A DNA stretch of 6,943 nucleotides. It comes from an uncultured Clostridia bacterium. Lineage in GTDB: Bacteria > Bacillota > Clostridia > Oscillospirales > Acutalibacteraceae. This document shows positions 1-5,670 of this stretch, in pieces. The position numbers were made by a program, and so were the translations under genes. Within the stretch, counting starts at the first letter, position 1, and every line of letters begins with the position of its first letter. The notes below the pieces were generated by a model. The model saw only the letters and a list, made by a program, of their open reading frames with translations, was not told the DNA's origin and searched no databases. The stretch spans positions 1 through 6,943 of the forward strand of contig CAMCIX010000082.1 in the NCBI GenBank assembly GCA_945875045.1, read 5' to 3'.

Positions 1-85
1 GATGGAGAGATTCGAACTCTCGAGCTCGTTTCCGAGCTACACGATTTCCAATCGTGCGCCCTCGACCGGACTAGGCGACATCTCC
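1..85 (-). tRNA. tRNA-Ser (anticodon GGA), 3' end cut by window edge
   Basis: Read on the minus strand from 85, the acceptor 5' strand is GGAGATG. The anticodon stem CACGA/TCGTG encloses the loop TTGGAAA, giving anticodon GGA, which reads UCC/UCU serine codons. A long variable arm (GAGCTCG paired with CGAGCTA around a short loop, roughly positions 22-38) is the class II signature expected of tRNA-Ser. The T arm is GAGAG-TTCGAAT-CTCTC at 5-21. Only CATC of the 3' acceptor strand lies inside the window; the remaining TCC, the discriminator base and any encoded CCA lie beyond position 1. It has its own promoter and is divergent from the padR operon. Confidence 0.96.
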
Positions 86-124
86 GTATAGGTCGAATAA
101 CAGTCGCTCATCACGACAAAGACT

Positions 125-153
125 ATTATAACTCCTAATCTTAAAAAAATCAA
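125..153 (-). promoter_or_regulatory. Promoter of the tRNA-Ser gene
   Basis: On the minus strand, TTGATT (153-148) and a perfect TATAAT (130-125) are separated by exactly 17 bp. Initiation would fall near 118, about 33 nt upstream of the mature tRNA 5' end, leaving a short leader for RNase P to remove. Position, spacing and direction fit a sigma-A promoter; no experimental evidence is available. Confidence 0.75.
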
Positions 154-209
154 GTCTTTTTTTTGAAAATCAAGCCGCAGATAGTTTTTATTACTATTAT
201 AATTTATTT

Positions 210-249
210 TATAATATACATTGACTTTTAAGGTATATTGAGTTATTAT
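210..249 (+). promoter_or_regulatory. Promoter region of the padR operon (two candidates)
   Basis: Two overlapping plus-strand candidates can be seen. The first is a perfect TATAAT at 210-215 with only a weak -35 (TTTATT, 187-192, 17-bp spacer); it would start RNA near 222 and leave a leader of about 50 nt. The second is TTGACT at 221-226 with TATTAT at 244-249, also a 17-bp spacer. It matches consensus better overall, but would start RNA near 256, almost on the ribosome binding site at 257-262, which is too close for a normal leader. The first is therefore slightly preferred. Both are overlapped by the inverted repeat at 213-239. Confidence 0.5.
213..239. promoter_or_regulatory. Inverted repeat, candidate PadR operator
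   Basis: AATATAC (213-219) and GTATATT (233-239) are perfect 7-bp inverted repeats with a 13-bp spacer. Extra complementary positions lie inside the spacer (221/231, 222/230, 224/228), so the dyad is centred on about 226. It covers the -10 of one padR promoter candidate and the -35 of the other. PadR-family repressors commonly bind AT-rich dyads in their own promoters and repress their own operons. That this dyad is the site for the adjacent PadR is inference from position and symmetry. Confidence 0.5.
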
Positions 250-271
250 ATATTCGAAGGAGCTGATGATA

Positions 272-616
272 ATGTCAATTGCGTCCGATATTATAAGAGG
301 ACATACCGATACCATTATTTTGTCAAGCCTAAAGGAAAAGGACAGCTACGGCTACGAGATCAACAAAAAAATCAAGCTTGCCTCGGGCGGTAGGTACGAG
401 CTCAACGAGGCTACTCTTTACACCGCCTTTAAACGGCTGGAGGACAGCGGCTGCGTAGATTCCTACTGGGGAACGGAACAGTCCAATGCAAGGCGAAAGT
501 ATTATCATTTAACCGCGCTTGGGGCTGAAACCTGCGACAGGCTTTTGGAAGAATGGAAAACGGCAAAAAAAATTATTGATACGCTTATCGATTCGGAGGG
601 TGAAGAAAATGAATGA
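272..616 (+). CDS. PadR family transcriptional regulator
   Basis: A 114-residue winged helix-turn-helix repressor of the PadR family, short subfamily. Residues 10-35 match the first family helices, with the hallmark S-Y-G-Y-E-I at 25-30. The recognition helix region is about 45-60 (N-E-A-T-L-Y, then A-F-K-R-L-E-D-S-G). The wing carries R-R-K-Y-Y-H-L-T (74-81), and a single C-terminal helix (about 84-107) would form the dimer interface. Two in-frame ATGs exist at 266 and 272. The AAGGAG at 257-262 lies 3 nt from the first and 9 nt from the second, so 272 is preferred; the longer form adds only two residues. The stop overlaps the next gene by 8 bp, so this is the first gene of a three-gene operon. 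PadR proteins usually repress their own operon and are released by a ligand or stress; the effector here is unknown. A dyad upstream is a plausible autoregulatory site. Confidence 0.95.
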   Translation: MSIASDIIRGHTDTIILSSLKEKDSYGYEINKKIKLASGGRYELNEATLYTAFKRLEDSGCVDSYWGTEQSNARRKYYHLTALGAETCDRLLEEWKTAKKIIDTLIDSEGEENE

Positions 617-1271
617 AAAATTACGCGCATATGTGGAGGAGCTTTTTAAAAACGCTCCCAAAACCAAGCAAACCGTGGAAATTAAGGAGGAGATACTCCA
701 GAACACAATGGACCGTTATAACGACCTTATAAAAGAGGGCCGCTCCCCCGAGGCGGCTTATAATATTTCGGTAGCGGGGATAGGCGATGTAAGTCATTTG
801 ATTGACAGTATGGTAGCCCCCGTCGCTTCTTCGGGTTATTCGAGGGAGGAGATTGCGGCGAACGAGAAAAAGCGCACCCTGCTTTTGGCGGTTGCCGTCG
901 CGCTTTATATTCTCTGCGTGATTCCGCCGATTATCTGCGACGAGCTGGGCGCGCCCGATTTTGTCGGCGCAACCCTTATGTTTGTTATAGTAGCGTTCGC
1001 GACGGCGCTTATAATATACCGAAACGGAATAAAGCTAAAATACGACAAAAGCGACGGCACGGTTGTAGAGGACTTTAAGGAATGGAACCGCGATACAAAG
1101 GAAAGACGTTCGCTGATTTCTGCGGTAAACGGCGCTGTCTGGGCGCTGACCCTTGTAGTTTACTTTTTAGTAAGCTTTTTGACGGACGCGTGGTATATAA
1201 GCTGGCTTATATTCTTCATAGGCGGCGCGGTTACGAATATCGTTAAAGCGGTATTTGATTTGACAAGGTAG
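609..1271 (+). CDS. Membrane protein with N-terminal permease-prefix (HAAS/DUF1700-like) domain
   Basis: The protein has 220 residues. Residues 1-70 form a soluble, helical, charged domain containing V-E-I-K-E-E-I (23-29), the S-P-E-A-A-Y region (46-51) and I-G-D (58-60). This resembles the permease prefix / HAAS domains found on membrane proteins linked to PadR regulators. Four hydrophobic segments follow at about 91-110, 117-137, 171-191 and 195-213, with a charged stretch (about 138-168) between the second and third. The ATG at 609 is chosen because GGAGG at 595-599 is 9 nt upstream and the product then begins directly at the prefix domain; an in-frame upstream ATG at 519 would lie deep inside padR and lacks such a site. 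It overlaps padR by 8 bp, suggesting translational coupling. No catalytic motif is visible. In related operons such proteins are thought to act as membrane partners in signalling; its role here is inferred only from context. Confidence 0.85.
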   Translation: MNEKLRAYVEELFKNAPKTKQTVEIKEEILQNTMDRYNDLIKEGRSPEAAYNISVAGIGDVSHLIDSMVAPVASSGYSREEIAANEKKRTLLLAVAVALYILCVIPPIICDELGAPDFVGATLMFVIVAFATALIIYRNGIKLKYDKSDGTVVEDFKEWNRDTKERRSLISAVNGAVWALTLVVYFLVSFLTDAWYISWLIFFIGGAVTNIVKAVFDLTR

Positions 1272-1280
1272 GTGTGAAGT

Positions 1281-2150
1281 ATGAAGACATCGGCAGAAAT
1301 AAGAATAGTAATATGGTCGCTTGTGGCGTTAATTCTTACGGGCGCGTTGGTTTCGGGAGTTGTGCTTAAAGGAGCTTGGGGCTCTTCGGACGATTTCTCG
1401 GTGGGCTTTACCGGAACGGTCTATTCGGGGGAATATAACATAGGCGGCGGAAGCGTTACAGAGCCGATAAACGCAGTAGAGGTGCACTGGGTAAGCGGCA
1501 AAATTGACATTGCGGTCTATGACGGGGAGGCGACCGTAATAGGCGAAAACGAGATTGACAATGAGGATTATAGATTAAGGTACAGGGTCGAAAACGGGAG
1601 ATTAACCGTACATTCCGAAAAATCGGGCTTTAACTTCGGAGTTATCAAAAGACCCAAAAAGGAGCTTACAATAAAAATACCCCGCGCGTTCGCGCAGGAT
1701 ATAAGGGAGCTTAAAATAAATTCGGTCTCGGCGGAAATTAATATAAGCGGGCTTGCCGTTTCACAAACGGTTGAAGTAGATACCGTGAGCGGCAAGGTCA
1801 CGGCAGAGGATTTAACCGCCGCCTGCCTTGAGTGCGATACGGTTAGCGGCGGCATAAAGGCTTCGGGAGCGATTGAAAGCTTTGATTTGGACAGCACCTC
1901 GGGCTCGGCGGAGATAACTACCTCTGTGCCGCTTAAAAGGCTTGAAACCGATACGGTAAGCGGAAATGTTACCGTAATTATCCATGAAAACAGCGGCTTT
2001 GAGCTTGAATTTGACACGGTAAGCGGCGATATTGACTGCGAGTTTCCCCTTACTAAGAAAAACGGAAAGCACATCTACGCTGACGGCTCTGCAAAGCTTG
2101 AAGCCGACAGCACCAGCGGAGATTTTACGGTTAAAAAATACGGATTTTAA
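1281..2150 (+). CDS. Membrane-anchored DUF4097-type beta-repeat protein
   Basis: The protein has 289 residues. An N-terminal hydrophobic segment (about 9-29) follows a short basic stretch and looks like a signal anchor; there is no lipobox cysteine. Residues 60-289 are rich in beta strand and carry a recurring motif: W-V-S-G (70-73), N-S-V-S (147-150), D-T-V-S-G (167-171, 186-190, 224-228, 245-249) and D-S-T-S-G (204-208, 276-280). Five consecutive steps between residues 147 and 245 are 18-21 residues, the last is 31, as expected for a right-handed beta-helix or similar stacked fold. This is typical of the DUF4097 'putative adhesin' family, whose biochemical role is not established. It starts 9 bp after the preceding stop, with AGGTG at 1270-1274 six nt before the ATG. 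Last gene of the operon, followed by a terminator. An envelope-facing role is inferred from the anchor and repeats; adhesion itself is not shown. Confidence 0.88.
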   Translation: MKTSAEIRIVIWSLVALILTGALVSGVVLKGAWGSSDDFSVGFTGTVYSGEYNIGGGSVTEPINAVEVHWVSGKIDIAVYDGEATVIGENEIDNEDYRLRYRVENGRLTVHSEKSGFNFGVIKRPKKELTIKIPRAFAQDIRELKINSVSAEINISGLAVSQTVEVDTVSGKVTAEDLTAACLECDTVSGGIKASGAIESFDLDSTSGSAEITTSVPLKRLETDTVSGNVTVIIHENSGFELEFDTVSGDIDCEFPLTKKNGKHIYADGSAKLEADSTSGDFTVKKYGF

Positions 2151-2161
2151 GGAAATATAAT

Positions 2162-2197
2162 AAAGCACGGCGCCTAAATTTAAGCGTCGTGCTTTTT
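2162..2197 (+). terminator. Rho-independent terminator of the padR operon
   Basis: A 12-bp stem (2162-2173 with 2184-2195, one G·U pair) encloses a 10-nt loop and runs into a short T run ending at 2197, starting 12 bp after the stop of the DUF4097 gene. The U tract is only moderate because part of it belongs to the stem. The A/T-rich left flank means it could also slow transcription arriving from the other strand. Confidence 0.75.
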
Positions 2198-2217
2198 AGA
2201 TGTTAGATATCTGAAGC

Positions 2218-2270
2218 GGAACGGATAAATCCGTTCCCTACGATGTTCAATTAAATTTTGCAACCCTACG
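2218..2270 (-). repeat. Two short hairpin units, each starting with CGTAGGG
   Basis: On the minus strand the heptamer CGTAGGG occurs at 2270-2264 and again at 2242-2236, 28 bp apart. The second copy leads into a perfect 8-bp palindrome, GGAACGGA-TTTA-TCCGTTCC (2237-2218). The first leads into an imperfect one, GTTGCAA with TTGAAC (about 2264-2245). There is no U tract, so they do not look like terminators. They resemble the short palindromic intergenic repeats that start with a GTAGGG-like sequence in many clostridial genomes; the assignment to such a family rests on memory and form, not on a search. Confidence 0.5.
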
Positions 2271-2281
2271 TTTTATATTGC

Positions 2282-2307
2282 AAAAAAATAATTCCGCATT
2301 CCGAATT
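2282..2307 (-). terminator. Possible weak terminator after lysA
   Basis: On the minus strand, AATTC (2307-2303) can pair with GAATT (2294-2290) around an 8-nt loop, followed by one A and a run of seven T (2288-2282). It begins only a few bases after the lysA stop, the right place to end the dap operon. The stem is short and A/T-rich, so strength is doubtful; the stronger hairpin at 2162-2195 might serve as back-up. Confidence 0.4.
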
Positions 2308-2312
2308 AAACA

Positions 2313-3608
2313 TTACTCGTCCAGCGCGCAAATATCCTTAAAGGTTTCGCGCCTTACCGCAAGGTAATCGCGCTCGGAGTTAAGCATTACAACTGGCGGT
2401 CTGCCTACGCGGTTGTAGTTTGAAGCCATTGAATAGTTGTAAGCTCCCGTGGTAAGCACCGCCAAAATCTCACCGCGAGCGGGCTTTGGCATTTTGACAT
2501 TTTCCTGAATGAGGTCGCCCGACTCACAGCAACGTCCCGCAACGGTGGCGGTGTAGTCCTTTTCGTCGTTTGCACGTGAAGCTAAAATCACGGTGTAGGG
2601 GGATTCGTAAAGGGTGTAGCGCGGATTGTCGGTCATACCGCCGTCAATCGAAACATAATTTTTATACCCCGTAATTTCCTTAACGCTTCCTACGGTGTAA
2701 AGGGTCATACCCGCGTCTGCAACAAGACTGCGACCGGGTTCCATAAGAATTTTGGGGACGGGGAGACCGAGTTTTTCACATTGGGTATTAAGAATTTCCG
2801 CAACCTCTTTGATTTTCTCGCCGTAATCGATTTTGGGGTCGTCCTCGGTATAGCGAACGCCCAAGCCGCCGCCTAAATTAAGGGTTTCGGCGGTGTAGCC
2901 TAAGCTGTCGCGCACCTCGGCGATAAATTCGAGCATAATCTCGGACGCGTCGGTAAAGGGCTGTGACTCGAAAATCTGGGAGCCTACGTGGCAATGAAAG
3001 CCGCAAAGCTTAATGTTTTCAAGGGAAAGCGCCTTTTTGACGATTTCCATAGCCTGACCCGTTTCAATTGCCGTTCCGAACTTTGAATCGACAGAGCCTG
3101 TGGAGATTTTTTTATGTGTATGCGGGTCGATTCCCGGGGTGATTCTAAGCAGAATATTCTGTTTTACACCCATTTCGCCCGCTATGCGGTTAAGGGCTGA
3201 AAGCTCGTCCTCGCCGTCAACAACGAAACAGCCGACCTTGTTTTCTATAGCAAAGCGAATGTCCGCGTCGGTCTTGTTGTTGCCGTGGAAAAAGCTGTTT
3301 TCCATAGGAAAGCCCGCCGCGGCGGCGGTGTAAATTTCACCGGGGGAGACAACGTCAATATCGATACCCTCCTCAGCCATAATGCGGTATATCTGCTTGC
3401 AGGAAAACGCCTTGCTCGCAAATTCGGGCATAGAGCCTGTGGGGAAATACTTTGCCATAGCGGTCTTGTAGGCTCTTACATGCTCGCGGATTTTGTCCTC
3501 GTCCATTAAGTAAAGGGGAGTGCCGTATTTCTCGGCTAATTCGACCGTGTCATACCCCGCAAAGGTCAAATGTCCCTTTTCGTTTACCGAAATATTATTA
3601 CAAATCAT
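2313..3608 (-). CDS. lysA: Diaminopimelate decarboxylase
   Basis: Catalyses the last step of lysine synthesis, meso-diaminopimelate to L-lysine plus CO2, in the cytoplasm with PLP. It is a fold-III (alanine racemase-like) barrel followed by a beta domain. In the 431-residue form, F-A-S-K-A-F places the PLP lysine at K66. H-V-G-S-Q-I (207-212), G-G-G-L-G (246-250) and E-P-G-R (290-293) bind the phosphate and ring. C-E-S-G-D (361-365) gives the catalytic cysteine of the partner subunit, and G-A-Y-N-Y-S-M (388-394) completes the site. Length is normal. The ATG at 3608 is chosen because AGGTGA (3619-3614) sits 5 nt upstream; a GTG at 3617 is in frame and would add three residues but lies inside that binding site. 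Last gene of the riboswitch-controlled operon, 20 bp after dapL, so its expression falls when lysine is plentiful. Confidence 0.97.
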   Translation of the reverse strand: MICNNISVNEKGHLTFAGYDTVELAEKYGTPLYLMDEDKIREHVRAYKTAMAKYFPTGSMPEFASKAFSCKQIYRIMAEEGIDIDVVSPGEIYTAAAAGFPMENSFFHGNNKTDADIRFAIENKVGCFVVDGEDELSALNRIAGEMGVKQNILLRITPGIDPHTHKKISTGSVDSKFGTAIETGQAMEIVKKALSLENIKLCGFHCHVGSQIFESQPFTDASEIMLEFIAEVRDSLGYTAETLNLGGGLGVRYTEDDPKIDYGEKIKEVAEILNTQCEKLGLPVPKILMEPGRSLVADAGMTLYTVGSVKEITGYKNYVSIDGGMTDNPRYTLYESPYTVILASRANDEKDYTATVAGRCCESGDLIQENVKMPKPARGEILAVLTTGAYNYSMASNYNRVGRPPVVMLNSERDYLAVRRETFKDICALDE

Positions 3609-3628
3609 TGGTTTCACCTAAAGCTTAA

Positions 3629-4816
3629 TCAGAGTAATTTTCTAAGACGGTCTGCCGCCTCAAGGGTGGATTCACGACTGCCGAAAGAGGTTAAGCGGAA
3701 ATATCCCTCGCCCGCGTCGCCGAAGCCCGCACCCGGAGTGCCTACAACCTGAGCGTTGTTAAGCAAGAAGTCGAAGAACTCCCACGACCCCATACCGTTC
3801 GGGCATTTAAGCCAAAGGTAGGGGGAATTTTCGCCGCCCGTAAACTCGATACCCTTTTCTTTAAGCACCTCGCCTATAATTCCGGCGTTTTCCATATAGT
3901 AGGCGATAGCCTCGCGGCACTGCGCCTGACCCTCGTCGGACAAAGCCGCTTCTGCTGCGCGCTGTACAACATAGGGTACGCCGTTAAACTTGGTTGCCTG
4001 TCTTCTTGACCAGAGGAAGGAAAGCTTGTTTTCGCCAACCGTTAATTCGTCGGGGAATACCGACCAGGCACAGCGTGTACCTGTAAAGCCCGCGGTTTTT
4101 GAAAAGCTGCAAATCTCCACCGCGCAGGACTTTGCGCCCTCAATTTCGTATATAGAGTGGGGATAATCGCCGCTGATAAAGGCTTCGTATGCCGAGTCGA
4201 ATATAATAAGCGAGCCCGTCTTATTTGCAAAATCTATCCACTTTTTAAGCCCCTCGCGGCCGTAAACCGCGCCTGTCGGGTTGTTAGGGGAGCAAAGGTA
4301 GATAATATAGGGCTTTTCCTCTACGCCGTCGGGTAGGGGCAAAAAGCCGTTTTCTTGACTGCCCTTTAGGAAGCTTACCTTTCTGCCGCTCATAATATTG
4401 CTGTCAAGATAAACGGGATAAACGGGGTCGGGAATTAAAATCTCGTTGTCGCCCAAAATATCAACTATGTTGCCGACGTCGCTTTTTGCGCCGTCCGATA
4501 CAAAAATCTCCTCCGCGCTTAAATCAACGGGGAACTTTTTGTAGTAATTCGCAATAGCTTCGCGCAGAAAATCGTAGCCGTATTCGGGAGCGTATCCCCT
4601 AAACGTAGCGGCGTTGCCCATCTCGTCCGCCGCCTTTTTCATCGCCTCAACCACAACAGGGGAGAGGGGGAGGGTTACGTCGCCTATACCGAGCCTTACT
4701 ATTTTAGCATCGGGGTGTTCCGCCGAATAGGCGTTTACACGTTTTGCAATCTCGGAAAAAAGATAGTTCTTTTTAACGTTGAAGAAATTTTCGTTAACCT
4801 TAATCTGTAAACTCAT
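3629..4816 (-). CDS. dapL: LL-diaminopimelate aminotransferase
   Basis: Converts L-tetrahydrodipicolinate plus glutamate to LL-2,6-diaminopimelate and 2-oxoglutarate in one PLP-dependent step, bypassing the succinylase or acetylase branches. The protein has 395 residues, a fold-I class I/II aminotransferase. The start N-E-N-F-F-N-V-K-K-N-Y-L-F-S-E-I (8-23), the G-I-G-D-V-T-L-P segment (43-50) and V-S-D-G-A-K (106-111) are typical of DapL rather than of general aspartate aminotransferases. Other landmarks are S-P-N-N-P-T-G (176-182), D207 with Y210 for the PLP ring, S-F-S-K with the PLP lysine K240, and the carboxylate-binding arginine in Y-F-R-L-T-S-F (R374). Its ATG overlaps the dapF stop by 4 bp (ATGA), with a GGAG 10 nt upstream (4830-4827), so the two are probably translationally coupled. 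Its presence fixes the pathway variant used by this organism, provided no other branch exists elsewhere. Confidence 0.97.
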   Translation of the reverse strand: MSLQIKVNENFFNVKKNYLFSEIAKRVNAYSAEHPDAKIVRLGIGDVTLPLSPVVVEAMKKAADEMGNAATFRGYAPEYGYDFLREAIANYYKKFPVDLSAEEIFVSDGAKSDVGNIVDILGDNEILIPDPVYPVYLDSNIMSGRKVSFLKGSQENGFLPLPDGVEEKPYIIYLCSPNNPTGAVYGREGLKKWIDFANKTGSLIIFDSAYEAFISGDYPHSIYEIEGAKSCAVEICSFSKTAGFTGTRCAWSVFPDELTVGENKLSFLWSRRQATKFNGVPYVVQRAAEAALSDEGQAQCREAIAYYMENAGIIGEVLKEKGIEFTGGENSPYLWLKCPNGMGSWEFFDFLLNNAQVVGTPGAGFGDAGEGYFRLTSFGSRESTLEAADRLRKLL

Positions 4817-5658
4817 AGCTCATACACTCCGTCATAAACTTTTTCCGCCGCACCCCTCATATATATATGAGAATTATCGGCATAGGTTATATTCAAATCG
4901 CCGCATTTTAAATGCACCGTTATTTCCGTTCCCTTTTCGCAGTAGCCGTTAAGCACCGCCGCTACCGCCGCCGCGCAGGCGCCCGTGCCGCAGGCGAAGG
5001 TCTCGCCGCTACCCCGCTCCCAGACCCGCATTTCAAGGGTTTTGTTATCTATAACCCTTATAAACTCGGTGTTGACCTGCTCGGGGAAAATTGGGTTAAA
5101 TTCAAACTTAGGACCTATCTTTTCAAGGTCTAAAGCCTTTACGTTATCGCAGAAAACCACCGCGTGGGGGTTGCCCATAGAAACGGCGGTAATGCGGTAT
5201 TCCTTGCCGTCAATCTCTAACGGCTCGTTTATCATACGCTCGCCGTTAAACAGAACAGGAATGTCCTTGGGTACTAAAATCGGCTCGCCCATATCTACGG
5301 TAAGACTAACCGCCTTGCCGTCCTTTTCGGTAACCTTAAGGGTTTTTATGCCGCTTAGGGTCTCAACCGTAAGGGTTTCCTTGTGAGCTATCCCTGTGTC
5401 GTAAATATATTTACCCACACAGCGAATACCGTTGCCGCACATCTTGCCCTCGCTTCCGTCAAGGTTGAACATACGCATTTTCGCGTCCGCCACCTCGGAG
5501 GGGCAGATAAGTATAACCCCGTCGCTCCCCACACTCGTTCTTCTTGGGGACATAACCTTTGCTAAGTATTCAGGATCGGGAATATTCTCCTTAAAGCAGT
5601 CGATATATATGTAATCGTTGCCGATTCCGTGCATTTTTGTAAACTTGATTTCTCTCAT
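4813..5658 (-). CDS. dapF: Diaminopimelate epimerase
   Basis: Interconverts LL- and meso-diaminopimelate without cofactor, using two active-site cysteines as base and acid. The protein has 281 residues, normal for the family, and shows the expected two pseudo-symmetric halves. The N-terminal K-M-H-G-I-G-N-D-Y (8-16) and M-C-G-N-G-I-R (73-79) give C74. The C-terminal E-R-G-S-G-E-T (214-220) and A-C-G-T-G-A-C (222-228) give C223. S-M-G-N-P-H (160-165) contributes substrate contacts. Starts 12 bp after dapA; the ribosome site is weak, with AAGG at 5672-5669 overlapping the dapA stop and GGCGG nearer the ATG, so coupling to dapA translation is likely. It supplies meso-DAP both for LysA and for peptidoglycan. 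Confidence 0.97.
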   Translation of the reverse strand: MREIKFTKMHGIGNDYIYIDCFKENIPDPEYLAKVMSPRRTSVGSDGVILICPSEVADAKMRMFNLDGSEGKMCGNGIRCVGKYIYDTGIAHKETLTVETLSGIKTLKVTEKDGKAVSLTVDMGEPILVPKDIPVLFNGERMINEPLEIDGKEYRITAVSMGNPHAVVFCDNVKALDLEKIGPKFEFNPIFPEQVNTEFIRVIDNKTLEMRVWERGSGETFACGTGACAAAVAAVLNGYCEKGTEITVHLKCGDLNITYADNSHIYMRGAAEKVYDGVYEL

Positions 5659-5670
5659 AAATCCGCCGCC

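Noticed and set aside
37..315. Minus-strand open frame across the tRNA-Ser gene and its upstream spacer
   Set aside because: It overlaps the tRNA, has low-complexity A/T-rich coding and no ribosome site; the tRNA and promoter signals explain the region.
519..608. Upstream in-frame ATG for the second operon gene
   Set aside because: It would add 30 basic residues translated from inside padR in another frame; the ATG at 609 has a good GGAGG 9 nt away and starts at the conserved domain.
1568..2168. Minus-strand open frames inside the DUF4097 gene
   Set aside because: They mirror the repeated codons of the real gene on the plus strand, have no ribosome sites, and their apparent repeats (L-T-V-S) are the antisense of D-T-V-S-G codons.
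4985..5386. Plus-strand open frame of 133 codons opposite dapF
   Set aside because: dapF is unmistakable on the minus strand with both catalytic cysteines; the opposite frame has no family features or ribosome site.
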